From: Bacillota bacterium
GTDB lineage: Bacteria; Bacillota; Clostridia; Peptostreptococcales; Acidaminobacteraceae
NCBI GenBank assembly: GCA_024636005.1
Contig: JAGXHV010000032.1
Span: 1 to 64,000 of the forward strand
Length of the DNA: 64,000 bases
Reading direction: 5' to 3'
Shown: positions 16,749-26,016 of the stretch, one piece after another
Position numbering within the stretch: position 1 is the first letter of the stretch
How the letters are laid out: each line of letters opens with the position of its first letter
The notes under the pieces: generated by a model
Told to the model about the DNA's origin: nothing
What the model saw: only the letters and a program-made list of their open reading frames with translations
The model's database searches: none
Made by a program: the position numbers and the translations under genes

Positions 16749-16757
16749 TGTTATAAT
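16749..16757 (+). promoter_or_regulatory. extended -10 promoter of the CorC/CNNM gene
   Basis: TGTTATAAT gives a perfect -10 with extended TGn, about 80 bases before the coding start. No clear -35 is visible. Confidence 0.35.
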
Positions 16758-16835
16758 AATAACAAATAAATGTTGTAAGGCGCTTCCCGTGGGTAAAATT
16801 GGAATATATGTTAACGTACTTTAAATATTAGGGAG

Positions 16836-18146
16836 ATGAAAATTTTGATTAATAAAATAATATTTCTACTTGTATTAATAGCGGTAAACGCTTTCTTTGC
16901 CGCATCAGAAATTGCACTGATATCATTAAATGACAACAAGATGAAGCTCATGGCTGAAGATGGTGATAAAAAAGCATTGCAATTAATGAAGTTGTTAGGC
17001 GAACCAGGTAGATTCCTGGCGACAATTCAAATTGGAATAACATTGGCGGGTTTTTTAGCGAGTGCATTTGCAGCCGAATCTTTTGCTGATCCTATTGTAG
17101 CTAGTCTTATGGGACTCAATCTCCCTTTTTCAGAATCTTTGTTAAGAGTAACAACAGTTGTAGTGATCACAATAATTTTGGCCTACTTTACACTTGTTCT
17201 TGGTGAGCTGGTGCCCAAACGTGTCGCAATGAAAAAATCGGAAGGTATTGCTTTTTTTGTTGTGACGCCACTGACCATATTATCAAAAGTGACTAATCCA
17301 TTTGTCAAGTTCTTAACCGTTTCGACCAATTTTTTCGTGAGATTGTTTGGGATAGACCCTAATTCAACCGATGAAGCAGTGACAGAAGAGGAAATAAGAA
17401 TGATGGTGGATGTGGGTCAAGAAAAGGGAACAATAAATGAGCGAGAGAAAATAATGATTAACAATATATTTGAGTTCAATGATAAAATGGCTGGGGATGT
17501 TATGACTCATAGAATGGAACTCGTAGGAATACCATATAATATTGAATGGAAAACACTTCTAGATTTCATAAAAGATGGGCGTTACTCTAGGTATCCAATT
17601 TATGATGAAAGCATTGATAACATCATAGGAATATTACATGTTAAAGATCTACTCAAATTAATTTCTGAGGACAAAGTAGATGAGTTCAGACTGGGTTCAT
17701 TGATCAGAAAACCGATATATGTGCCTAGGAAGGAAAAAATCGATAAATTATTCCTGGATTTACAAGTAGCCAAAACTCATATTGCAGTTGTACTGGATGA
17801 ATATGGTGGAACTGCAGGGATTGTGACATTAGAAGATCTTGTTGAGGAAATCGTAGGTAATATATTTGATGAGTACGATAAAGATGAGGATAAAGAAATC
17901 AAAAAAATTGATGAGGCGACCTATGAGGCAAGTGGAATGATTAGTCTCTATGAATTAGAAGGACATCTTGACGCTGAATTACCAGTTCATGAGTATGACA
18001 CACTAAACGGTTTTTTAGTCAGCTTGTTTGGATCAATTCCTCCAAAAGACAAAACAAGTGAAGTGGAGTTCAAAGGTTTACATTTTCAAGTGATAGAAGT
18101 GACAAATAAACGTATTGTAAAAGTGATCATTAAGGTCCGTGAGTGA
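16836..18146 (+). CDS. CNNM/CorC-type hemolysin-family membrane protein (DUF21 + CBS + CorC_HlyC)
   Basis: The 436-residue protein has an N-terminal DUF21/CNNM membrane domain (about 1-190) with the SEIALISLNDNKMKLMAEDG signature and LVLGELVPKRVAMKKSE. A CBS pair (about 205-330) contains VMTHRMELVGI, RYSRYPIYDESIDNIIGILHVKDLL and VVLDEYGGTAGIVTLEDLVEEIVG. A CorC_HlyC domain (345-430) ends the protein. Family members transport or regulate Mg2+/Co2+ or other divalent cations. An alternative start is TTG 16845, better spaced from GGGAG. It probably forms an operon with the following ATPase (25-base gap). Confidence 0.92.
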   Translation: MKILINKIIFLLVLIAVNAFFAASEIALISLNDNKMKLMAEDGDKKALQLMKLLGEPGRFLATIQIGITLAGFLASAFAAESFADPIVASLMGLNLPFSESLLRVTTVVVITIILAYFTLVLGELVPKRVAMKKSEGIAFFVVTPLTILSKVTNPFVKFLTVSTNFFVRLFGIDPNSTDEAVTEEEIRMMVDVGQEKGTINEREKIMINNIFEFNDKMAGDVMTHRMELVGIPYNIEWKTLLDFIKDGRYSRYPIYDESIDNIIGILHVKDLLKLISEDKVDEFRLGSLIRKPIYVPRKEKIDKLFLDLQVAKTHIAVVLDEYGGTAGIVTLEDLVEEIVGNIFDEYDKDEDKEIKKIDEATYEASGMISLYELEGHLDAELPVHEYDTLNGFLVSLFGSIPPKDKTSEVEFKGLHFQVIEVTNKRIVKVIIKVRE

Positions 18147-18171
18147 ATCATGATGATGGGGGAGACAATAA

Positions 18172-20607
18172 ATGCAAAATTTTGAAAAGTTGGGTGTATT
18201 TTATTTAGGCAAAGAATATGATGTGGATAGCAAAACGGTCAAAGAAGATCTTGTGCTATTAAAATCGAAGGATTTAACAACACATGCTGTAATCATCGGT
18301 ATGACAGGAAGCGGAAAGACTGGTCTGGGAATAGGAATCATTGAAGAAGCAATGATTGACAATATCCCCGTGATTGCCATCGATCCCAAAGGTGATATGG
18401 GGAACCTGGCTTTGACTTTTCCTAAGCTCCGTGGAGAAGATTTCCGTCCATGGATCAATCTTCAAGAAGCCTCAAACAAGGGACTTTCGGCAGATGAATA
18501 TGCTGAGTCACAAGCGGATTTGTGGAGAAAAGGGCTTTCTGATTGGGGGCAGGATGGGACTAGAATTGAAAAACTTCGCAATGAAGCTGATGTGAAAATT
18601 TATACTCCAGGAGGATCGGCAGGCATCGGTGTGTCGGTGCTCAAATCATTTAACGCACCAACTCAAGCAATAATTGATGATAAAGAATCATATAGAGATC
18701 GCATCAGTGTTACAACCATCAGTTTGCTCTCGCTAATAGGCATTGAGGCTGATCCTTTCAAAAGTCGAGAGTATATTTTGATATCCAATATTCTAGAATA
18801 CAATTGGAACTCAGGGAAAAACCTCGGGCTCCCAGAGTTGATCAACGCAATTCAAAAGCCTCCAATGGACAAAGTTGGTGTCATGGACCTAGAGAGCTTT
18901 TATCCTTCCAAGGACAGGCTCTCACTTGCGATGATGCTTAACAATCTCTTGGCATCACCTGGCTTTGAAGCTTGGCTTGAAGGCGAGGCACTTGACGTCA
19001 ATCGATTCTTCTATGATGAATCCGGAAAGCCTCAGGTATCCATCTTCTCAATTGCCCATCTCTCAGAAAGTGAGCGTATGTTTTTTGTGACCATGCTGTT
19101 AAATGAAGTGTTGTCGTGGGTTCGCAGTCAACCTGGGACTGGAAGTCTTAGAGCAATTCTGTATATGGATGAACTGTTCGGTTATCTTCCACCTACAGCC
19201 AATCCACCTTCTAAGAGTCCCCTATTGACACTGCTCAAACAAGCTCGTGCATATGGACTCGGACTAGTGCTTTCAACTCAAAATCCTGTGGACCTTGATT
19301 ATAAAGCGTTATCGAATGCAGGAACTTGGTTTATCGGTCGTCTCCAAACGGAACGTGACAAAGAAAGGGTACTGGCAGGACTTGAAGGAGCAGCCGCAGG
19401 AGGCAAATTTGACAAATCCCGAACCGAGCAAATACTGGCGGGTATTGGTCAGAGGGTATTTTACCTTCATAGTGTACACGAAGATGAACCTATTATTTTC
19501 AACACGAGGTGGGTTCTGTCCTACTTGGCTGGGCCACTTACAAAAAATCAGATTAATGCTCTCCCTTCCAACAATATAGTACATAAAGCGGTGACAGATT
19601 CAACTGAACCAGTCAGTATAAAATCTGCTAGAAATTTAAGTACCATAAACCAAGATATGAGCCATGAAAATGAATTGACTTCAGCTGCACCGATTTTACC
19701 ACCTCAAATAAAACAAGTGTATATTCCTGCAAAGCTTGGAAATGGTGGAAGAATAGTCTATACACCTTCAGTGATAGGTATGGCAGATGTACTTTATAGC
19801 AATACAAAGCATAAAGTATCGGTTTCACAAAGCTATACAATGTTGACACCGATTCACGATGGACCAGTAGCTCTGGACTGGAGCGAGTCAGAGACACTTG
19901 ACATTGGGATTCATGAACTGGACTCGAACCCCCTTGAAGGATTGTCATTTGAAGGTTATCCGGCTGCTGCGACAAATGCGAAAAATTATGATGCTTGGAA
20001 AAGACTTCTGACACAATATATTCGCACCAACATGAGTCTTAAGCTTTTGTCATGTCCTGGGTTGAAGGTCATTTCAGAATATGGTGAAGATGAACGTGAC
20101 TTCCGTATACGATTACAGCATTTGGCTCATGAAAAACGAGATGAAGATTTGGAGGCAATGAAGAAAAAATACGCTTCTAAGATTCAAACGCTTACTAATA
20201 GAAAGCAACGAGCAGAGCAGGCAGTTGAGAAGCAAAGCAGCAAAGCCACACAGAGAAAAATGGATGCTGCCGTTTCAGCAGGAAGTGCAATACTTGGTGC
20301 ATTATTAGGGCGAAAAAGCATCAGTTCGACATCAGTTTCCAAGATTGGAACCGCTGTTAAAAGTACATCTCGTGCTTTAAAAAGCGGAGAGGGAATTGAG
20401 CAGGCAAGGGAACTTCTGGAGTCCATTGAAGTTCAGCTTGAAGAACTTCTGCTAGAACTTGAACAACAACTTAGTGAGATTTCAGATCATTATGATGTAA
20501 TGAAAGAACAACTCGAGGAAATTGAAATAAGAGCTATTAGTGAAAATATTGCAATTCATTTAGTGGGTCTAGCATGGGTTCCATATAAAAAAGGTGATAC
20601 AGCGTAA
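18172..20607 (+). CDS. HerA-like ATPase (DUF853/DUF87 type) with C-terminal coiled coil
   Basis: The 811-residue cytoplasmic ATPase has Walker A GMTGSGKTGLG near 44-54, then IAIDPKGDMGNLAL. Walker B is ILYMDELFGYLPP near 330, followed by LLTLLKQARAYGLGLVLSTQNP, the sensor/Arg motif of HerA-FtsK ATPases, and NAGTWFIGRLQTERDKERVL. Residues ~640-780 form Lys/Glu/Gln-rich coiled coils flanking a short Ala/Gly segment (SAGSAILGALLGRKSI), which could touch or insert into a membrane. HerA relatives move DNA or remodel complexes. No NurA nuclease gene is nearby, and the upstream neighbour is a membrane cation protein. Unlike classical HerA (500-600 residues), it is long and C-terminally extended. The function is unknown. 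Confidence 0.8.
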   Translation: MQNFEKLGVFYLGKEYDVDSKTVKEDLVLLKSKDLTTHAVIIGMTGSGKTGLGIGIIEEAMIDNIPVIAIDPKGDMGNLALTFPKLRGEDFRPWINLQEASNKGLSADEYAESQADLWRKGLSDWGQDGTRIEKLRNEADVKIYTPGGSAGIGVSVLKSFNAPTQAIIDDKESYRDRISVTTISLLSLIGIEADPFKSREYILISNILEYNWNSGKNLGLPELINAIQKPPMDKVGVMDLESFYPSKDRLSLAMMLNNLLASPGFEAWLEGEALDVNRFFYDESGKPQVSIFSIAHLSESERMFFVTMLLNEVLSWVRSQPGTGSLRAILYMDELFGYLPPTANPPSKSPLLTLLKQARAYGLGLVLSTQNPVDLDYKALSNAGTWFIGRLQTERDKERVLAGLEGAAAGGKFDKSRTEQILAGIGQRVFYLHSVHEDEPIIFNTRWVLSYLAGPLTKNQINALPSNNIVHKAVTDSTEPVSIKSARNLSTINQDMSHENELTSAAPILPPQIKQVYIPAKLGNGGRIVYTPSVIGMADVLYSNTKHKVSVSQSYTMLTPIHDGPVALDWSESETLDIGIHELDSNPLEGLSFEGYPAAATNAKNYDAWKRLLTQYIRTNMSLKLLSCPGLKVISEYGEDERDFRIRLQHLAHEKRDEDLEAMKKKYASKIQTLTNRKQRAEQAVEKQSSKATQRKMDAAVSAGSAILGALLGRKSISSTSVSKIGTAVKSTSRALKSGEGIEQARELLESIEVQLEELLLELEQQLSEISDHYDVMKEQLEEIEIRAISENIAIHLVGLAWVPYKKGDTA

Positions 20608-20663
20608 TCAAATGATCAAGCAAAACCTCTTTGAAATTTCAAAATAGAATAATCAGGATCACT

Positions 20664-20699
20664 AAAACCATCACACAATCGATTGTGATGGTTTTTTTT
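20664..20699 (+). terminator. rho-independent terminator
   Basis: AAAACCATCACA and TGTGATGGTTTT form a perfect stem around an eight-base loop, followed by eight T. It ends the CorC/ATPase unit. Confidence 0.9.
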
Positions 20700-20872
20700 G
20701 TGCATAAAAACAAACAAGACATGACCAATTAGAATTAAAATGACTTTTTTGTGAGTTTAGGCACATGTGTAACTTGAATAATATTGATAGACTTAACTGG
20801 AAACAATCGGGGAACCGATGCGGACTGTAGTTGAGAGAATTTTCAGCTGGATTTGAATTTTTGGAGGTAAAT

Positions 20873-21937
20873 GTGATACAAAAATTTTTCGTAGGTTTGA
20901 TTCTAATTCATGGACTCATGCATTTATTAGGGTTTGTTAAAGCATCAGGTTCAACTGATGTAAGTAAGTCTAAAGCTGCTTTATGGGTGGTTTGTTCAGC
21001 TTTTTTATTTTTTACAGCTATTTTGATTATACTGAAATTTGACTGGTGGTGGACTACTGCATTTCTTGCAATTGTACTATCACAAATATTAATTGTTATG
21101 ACATGGCAACGTTCGAAATTAGGAACAATCACAAATTTTATTATATTATTGGTTGCTATTATGGGATTCTCGCTTTGGAATTTTAATGCAGATTTGAAAC
21201 AAGAAAGAATAGCTCTCTTATCAGGAAATAGCGTTAGTCAAGAAGTGATCACAAAAAACTCAATGGATAGTTTGCCGGTTCCTGTAAAGCGATGGCTTGA
21301 TTATTCTGGTGTTGTTGGGAGAAAACAAATTGATACCGTCTATCTTAAACAAAAGGGTTTAATGAAGTTGAAACCCGATCAAAAGGACTGGATTGAATCG
21401 GATGCAGAGCAGTATTTTACTGTTGATCAACCCAAATTCATTTGGAATGTAAAAACATCAATGATGGGAATACCCGTTGTTGGAAAGGATGTGTTCAAGG
21501 ATGGTCAAGGATCGATGCACATCAAATTGGGAGGTCTTTTGTCAGTTGTGGATGTTTCAAACCATTCAAAAATAAATGAATCAACGATACAACGTTACTT
21601 AGGAGAAATCATTTGGTTTCCATCAGCGGCACTGAGTGATTACATTAAGTGGGAACCAATTGATAATAATAGTGCTTGGGCCACTATGTCATATGGTGGA
21701 AGTACTGGCTCCGCAGAGTTTCATTTTGATGATACTGGAAAACTGACACATTTTATTGCTTTAAGATATAGGGACATAGAGGACGAGAGTCCAACTGAAT
21801 GGGTGGCAACGGTAAAAAAATATGACAGAGTGAACGGTCTAAACATACCAACGAAATTGGAAATATCTTGGAGTCTTGAAGCTGGCAAGTTCACATGGTA
21901 TAAATTTGAAGTCTATGATGTGCTATACAATAACTAA
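20873..21937 (+). CDS. membrane protein with DUF6544-like C-terminal domain
   Basis: The start is taken at GTG 20873 because TGGAGGT stands seven bases before it; the frame is open from TTG 20831. The 354-residue protein has four membrane helices in the first ~105 residues (LILIHGLMHLLGF, then three more) and a soluble beta-rich C-terminal part (about 125-354). The latter contains LPVPVKRWLDYSGVVG, VYLKQKGLMKL, YLGEIIWFPSAAL and VNGLNIPTKLEISW. These match my memory of DUF6544/DUF6920 proteins, widespread and uncharacterised in bacteria. It is monocistronic, with a 114-base gap to the ABC genes downstream. Confidence 0.6.
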   Translation: MIQKFFVGLILIHGLMHLLGFVKASGSTDVSKSKAALWVVCSAFLFFTAILIILKFDWWWTTAFLAIVLSQILIVMTWQRSKLGTITNFIILLVAIMGFSLWNFNADLKQERIALLSGNSVSQEVITKNSMDSLPVPVKRWLDYSGVVGRKQIDTVYLKQKGLMKLKPDQKDWIESDAEQYFTVDQPKFIWNVKTSMMGIPVVGKDVFKDGQGSMHIKLGGLLSVVDVSNHSKINESTIQRYLGEIIWFPSAALSDYIKWEPIDNNSAWATMSYGGSTGSAEFHFDDTGKLTHFIALRYRDIEDESPTEWVATVKKYDRVNGLNIPTKLEISWSLEAGKFTWYKFEVYDVLYNN

Positions 21938-22051
21938 AGTTAAGCAAATCATAAGCAAATGATAAAAGGTATGTAAGGAAGCTCTGATATTCTTACAATG
22001 TAAAATTAAACGTTATCAGAATGGAAAACCATTGATTAAAAGGAGTGTCAT

Positions 22052-22993
22052 ATGATAGAAACTAAAAATTTAGGAAAAGCATTTGGATCTGTAAAGGCGG
22101 TTGAAAGTGTAAGTCTTTGTGTTCCAGAATATTCAATACTTGGTTTTTTGGGGCCTAATGGAGCTGGGAAAACCACATTTATGAAAATGCTTATGGGATT
22201 AGTAAAACCTTCTTCGGGAAGTGGAACTGTATTTGGATTGGATATTGTCAAGGACAGTGTCAAAATAAGAGAACGTGTGGGTTACCTTTCACAAAACCCA
22301 AAATTCATTGATCATATGACTGCACGCGAAAACATCTTGTTAATTGCGAGATTTTTCAATATCGGAAATGATCAAGATGTATTAAATCGATGTAATTCAT
22401 TATTGAAAAAGGTTGGACTCGAGCATAAGGCCAATCGACCTGTAAAAGGGTTTTCAGGAGGCGAAAAGCAAAGACTCGGCATTGCCATTGCACTAGTCAA
22501 CAATCCTGAACTGTTGATTTTGGATGAACCGGCTGCTGCCTTAGATCCAGTTGGACGAGAAGATGTACTGGAGATCATAAAAAGTTTGAAAGGGAACACA
22601 ACTGTGTTTTACTCCACACATATTTTAGATGATGTTCAGAGAGTCAGCGACTCGGTGGCAATATTGAATAATGGGTCATTGGCTACGGTTGGTCCAATTG
22701 AGAACATTATAGGTGGAAACAAGGGACCCATATTTTCAGTAACTGTAAATGAAGCTGAAGATCGTTTGATACGATCACTTGATCAATTCCCATGGATTAC
22801 AGACGTATTGGTTCGTGAGAACGATCAGAGAACAACTACCTTGAAAATTAGTGTTCAAGATGAAGAAATCGCTGAAAAAGATTTGTTGCGACATATTTTA
22901 CTTGACCAAAATACAACCGTGTTGGAATTTAACAAAGAAAAACATGAATTGGAAGATGTTTTTATGGATATTGTAAAAAGGAGAATAGTATGA
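22052..22993 (+). CDS. ABC transporter ATP-binding protein (CcmA/drug-export type)
   Basis: The 313-residue protein has Walker A GPNGAGKTT near 35-43, Q-loop YLSQNP, signature GFSGGEKQRLGIA, Walker B LLILDEPAAALDP and switch His in YSTHILDDVQ. The C-terminal ~90 residues are the extension typical of DUF4162-like ABC-2 export ATPases. It overlaps the permease gene by four bases (ATGA). Together they form an exporter, or an importer-like ABC-2 system with unknown substrate, in the cytoplasmic membrane. AAGGAG precedes ATG 22052. Confidence 0.92.
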   Translation: MIETKNLGKAFGSVKAVESVSLCVPEYSILGFLGPNGAGKTTFMKMLMGLVKPSSGSGTVFGLDIVKDSVKIRERVGYLSQNPKFIDHMTARENILLIARFFNIGNDQDVLNRCNSLLKKVGLEHKANRPVKGFSGGEKQRLGIAIALVNNPELLILDEPAAALDPVGREDVLEIIKSLKGNTTVFYSTHILDDVQRVSDSVAILNNGSLATVGPIENIIGGNKGPIFSVTVNEAEDRLIRSLDQFPWITDVLVRENDQRTTTLKISVQDEEIAEKDLLRHILLDQNTTVLEFNKEKHELEDVFMDIVKRRIV

Positions 22994-23772
22994 GAGGTTT
23001 GAGTACGTTAATTTATAAAGAAAATATTGCCTGGTGGAGAACGAAGAAGTGGATGGTGAACTCCCTAGTATGGTCACTTCTTATATGCGGTCTGATGGCC
23101 AATCTGTTGTTCATACCGACAATAGCGAACATGGCCACTGAAACGGAACTCGTTCAAGCTGGTGGCATTACCGCCTATGTCATATCGATTGGACTGTCCG
23201 CACTTTTTGAGTTTGGCATGGCAGCAATAGGAATTGGTGTCATCATTTTAACTTCGGATTCTTTTGTTGGAGAATTTGAAAGTGGCATATGCACTTGGAT
23301 GTTGTCAAAACCAGTGAATCGAAAATCATATGTGTTATCAAAATTGATTTCAAATGCTATGGCAATATTCATTCTACTGATTGCACTTCCTTCAACAATT
23401 GCATACTTGATGCTGTCTTATCGAATGAGTGAATTTTTTCCATTGATCTCATTTTTAAAAGGAATTGGAATCATGTCGGTCCATACTTTATTCTATTTGA
23501 CATTGACAATGGTTTTGAGTGTTTTCACCAAGAATAGGGTGCTCGTATTAGCGGTGGCTCTTGCATCTGCTCTCGGTGGAAGTATAGTAGGCAGCATCAT
23601 TCCTCAATTGTTACATGTGACTCCTTGGATGCTTCCAAAACTAGCTTCTGTGATTGTTTCAGGGGATGTTCCGGCAATCGGGTTTGGATTAGGGTCATTG
23701 ATTACGAGTGTTATATGGTCAATAGTGTTTATTGTAGCGTCACTATGGAGGTTCGAGAAAATGGATTTGTAA
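22990..23772 (+). CDS. ABC-2 type transporter permease
   Basis: The 260-residue protein has six predicted helices (around 20-45, 60-90, 110-130, 145-170, 180-205, 235-255). The segment SDSFVGEFESGICTWMLSKPVNRKSYVLSKL between helices 2 and 3 is the typical cytosolic coupling motif of ABC2_membrane_2 permeases. It overlaps the ATPase gene by four bases, so translation is coupled. Substrate unknown; such pairs often confer peptide or antimicrobial resistance. Confidence 0.88.
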   Translation: MRGLSTLIYKENIAWWRTKKWMVNSLVWSLLICGLMANLLFIPTIANMATETELVQAGGITAYVISIGLSALFEFGMAAIGIGVIILTSDSFVGEFESGICTWMLSKPVNRKSYVLSKLISNAMAIFILLIALPSTIAYLMLSYRMSEFFPLISFLKGIGIMSVHTLFYLTLTMVLSVFTKNRVLVLAVALASALGGSIVGSIIPQLLHVTPWMLPKLASVIVSGDVPAIGFGLGSLITSVIWSIVFIVASLWRFEKMDL

Positions 23773-23783
23773 GGAGGTCATTT

Positions 23784-24743
23784 GTGAAAATTCTTGTTTA
23801 TGGTGCGGGGGTTATTGGGAGCATATTTGCTTGCAAGCTTGCAAATGCAGGAGTTGATGTGACGCTTTTGGCTAGAGGTTCTCGGTATCAGGAGCTTTGT
23901 GATCAAGGTGTTATCATTCAAGATGTCAATTCAGACGTTCTTTCGGTTAAGAAACTTAAGGTTATTGAACAGTTGGATGAGGGGGATTATTATGATTATA
24001 TCATCATAGCTATGCAGAAACCCCAGGTAGCAAGTATTTTAAATATAATTAAAAACAATTGTTCACCCAACATCGTTTTCATAGTAAATAATGCACTCGG
24101 ATATGACCAGTGGGCTAAAGAAATTGGAGCAGAAAGGTTAATGATCGGATTTCCTTCTGCGGGTGGTGAACGGGTTGAGGGAACAGTAAAGTACTTTGTT
24201 GGTCGAGGTATCATCAGACTCTTTCAAACAACCACTTTTGGAGAATACAAGGGTACTCATTCAAAAAGAGTTGGAAATCTGATTCAAGTCTTCAATGAAG
24301 CCGGTATACCATCAGTATATTGTGAAAAAATGGATTTATGGCAAAAATATCATGTGGGAATCGTGACCTGTATAGGGAATATTCTGTATAAGTATAATGG
24401 AAACAATTATGAACTTGCAAAGAATTCTAAAGATATAAAACTAATGCTTCAAGGCATAAAAGAAGGATTTTTAGTGCTAAACGCTTTAAACTACCAGGTT
24501 ACTCCATTTAAGTTAAATTATTTCAAATTACCGAATGCTTTATTGATATTGATATTCAAACCTCTGATGGGAAGTAGATTGGCTGAAATCACGATGTCAA
24601 AGCATGCTATGGCAGCAATAGAAGAAATGAAATGTTTACAGGATGAATTTGATTCTTTAATAGTTCAAAGTGGAATAATAACACCAGCTATAGATGAATT
24701 AAAAGGATATTTATACCATGATTTTTATGGGAGAGCATTATGA
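23784..24743 (+). CDS. ketopantoate reductase (ApbA/PanE)-family oxidoreductase
   Basis: The protein has 319 residues from GTG 23784, six bases after AAGGAGGT; the frame is open upstream into the permease gene but without a site. The N-terminal Rossmann fold has VYGAGVIGSIFACKLANAG (GxGxxG), VTLLARGSRY and DYIIIAMQKPQ. The C-terminal helical domain (about 175-310) carries EKMDLWQKYHVGIVT, where PanE has its catalytic Lys. Identity to true PanE is weak and the usual substrate-binding residues are not obvious, so it may reduce another 2-keto acid. It shares four bases with the CPBP gene downstream. This is the first of two such paralogues in the window. Confidence 0.75.
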   Translation: MKILVYGAGVIGSIFACKLANAGVDVTLLARGSRYQELCDQGVIIQDVNSDVLSVKKLKVIEQLDEGDYYDYIIIAMQKPQVASILNIIKNNCSPNIVFIVNNALGYDQWAKEIGAERLMIGFPSAGGERVEGTVKYFVGRGIIRLFQTTTFGEYKGTHSKRVGNLIQVFNEAGIPSVYCEKMDLWQKYHVGIVTCIGNILYKYNGNNYELAKNSKDIKLMLQGIKEGFLVLNALNYQVTPFKLNYFKLPNALLILIFKPLMGSRLAEITMSKHAMAAIEEMKCLQDEFDSLIVQSGIITPAIDELKGYLYHDFYGRAL

Positions 24744-25549
24744 GTGAAAAGTATACCATCAAAGAAATCTCATTGTTTTTAGCCATTACCTTTATATTGA
24801 CTTGGGGTATATGGCTTTTAGCATTGTCAAAATTGAATTTAACACTATCCAATGAAACATTAATTCTGATTGGTACATGGATCCCTTCATTTGTTGGGAT
24901 TCTGATGACGTATAAAAGCAATGGAATAAATGGATTGATAAAACTGGTCAAATCAATATTTAACATCAGAATCAGTGTGAAATGGTATTTGTACATTTTT
25001 GGAGTCATGCCAGCAATAATGGCGATTGCTTATGTTTATTTGAGTTTATCTGGTAGCGCCATTCCAAAGTCTGAATTTCCTCTTTATGCCTTCCCTTTGG
25101 TATTTATGTACATCATGATTCTAATGGGCCCTCTGGGTGAAGAAGCGGGTTGGAGAGGATTCCTTTTTAAGAAGATGATCTCAAGATATACTCCTTTTTA
25201 TGCAAGCGTAGTTGTAGGTCTGATTTGGTCTTTATGGCATTTGCCACTATTCTTCATGGAGACCACTATTCAAGCCAAACTTGCAAATGATTACAACTTC
25301 ACTTTAGCCTTTTGTGGGTATATCATTTACACGTTGATGATTACAATACAAATATCAATAGTATACATTAATACCAAAGGCAATATTTTAGCTGTAATCT
25401 TATTCCATACTATGGCAAATGCTTCATTGGGGATGATGCCTTTGATTCTTTCAAAATCAGGAGCTACAGCTGTACTGGTAATTATGATTATTGTGACGGT
25501 CATTTTAATGGTTTTTAATAGAAATAAGTTGCTTGACAAGATTGAGTAA
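24740..25549 (+). CDS. CPBP-family intramembrane glutamic protease (Abi/CAAX-like)
   Basis: The 269-residue protein has seven to eight membrane helices. Motif 1 GEEAGWRGFLF and motif 2 SLWHLPLFF are complete, and motif 3 appears as VILFHTMANAS. These hold the Glu-Glu, Arg and His residues of CPBP (Rce1-like) proteases. In Firmicutes such proteins are tied to bacteriocin self-immunity and peptide processing. It is the last gene of the ABC-PanE-CPBP unit (four-base overlap with the gene before) and its 3' end contains the -35 box of the MarR promoter. Confidence 0.9.
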   Translation: MSEKYTIKEISLFLAITFILTWGIWLLALSKLNLTLSNETLILIGTWIPSFVGILMTYKSNGINGLIKLVKSIFNIRISVKWYLYIFGVMPAIMAIAYVYLSLSGSAIPKSEFPLYAFPLVFMYIMILMGPLGEEAGWRGFLFKKMISRYTPFYASVVVGLIWSLWHLPLFFMETTIQAKLANDYNFTLAFCGYIIYTLMITIQISIVYINTKGNILAVILFHTMANASLGMMPLILSKSGATAVLVIMIIVTVILMVFNRNKLLDKIE

Positions 25550-25559
25550 AAACTATACT
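25533..25559 (+). promoter_or_regulatory. promoter of the marR-nmrA pair
   Basis: TTGACA (25533-25538) and TATACT (25554-25559) are separated by 15 bases, a little short. The -35 lies inside the CPBP coding end. The palindrome that follows touches the -10, an arrangement fitting repression by the MarR protein encoded just downstream. Confidence 0.45.
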
Positions 25560-25584
25560 ATGTAGTTAACCTAACTAACTACAT
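25560..25584. promoter_or_regulatory. palindromic MarR-type operator
   Basis: ATGTAGTTA and TAACTACAT form perfect 9-base arms around the 7-base spacer ACCTAAC. The element sits between the -10 box and the ribosome binding site of the marR gene, the usual place for an autoregulatory MarR operator. Confidence 0.7.
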
Positions 25585-25593
25585 GGAGGAAAT

Positions 25594-26016
25594 ATGGATC
25601 AAAATCTAATAACAAGCGCAGATGCACTTGGAATGTTTTGCAGATTGCATATGAATACTAAAAGAAATTTACCTATCCGACCAAGTGAAATGGGCGTTCT
25701 GATTTTCACACAAAAGCAACCCACACCAGTCACACCACTTATGATCAGTCAATTTTTAAAAATCACCAAACCCTCAGTGACTTCTTTGATTACTGCTTTG
25801 GTTAAAAACGGCTATTTGAATAAGGAAGCGTCTGCTGTCGACAAGAGAAGCTACACGCTACTAATCACAGAAAAAGGCGAAAAGCTTGTTGTAAACACAT
25901 TTGATGAATACTATAAATCCATCGAGTTGCTTAAAGAAAAAATGGGTGACGAGCAATTCATTCAATTTATTGAATTGATTCAAATTGCCAATTCTATATG
26001 GGATGAGGTGGAATAG
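25594..26016 (+). CDS. MarR-family transcriptional regulator
   Basis: The 140-residue winged-helix protein has an N-terminal dimerisation helix, HTH with PLMISQFLKITKPSVTSLITALVKNGYL (about 48-75), wing with SAVDKRSYTLLITEKG, and a C-terminal helix for dimerisation. The conserved D-K-R of the wing is present. GGAGG precedes ATG 25594. The stop is followed directly by the NmrA-like gene (no gap), so it very likely represses that gene and itself through the palindrome at 25560-25584. The inducing ligand is unknown. Confidence 0.93.
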   Translation: MDQNLITSADALGMFCRLHMNTKRNLPIRPSEMGVLIFTQKQPTPVTPLMISQFLKITKPSVTSLITALVKNGYLNKEASAVDKRSYTLLITEKGEKLVVNTFDEYYKSIELLKEKMGDEQFIQFIELIQIANSIWDEVE

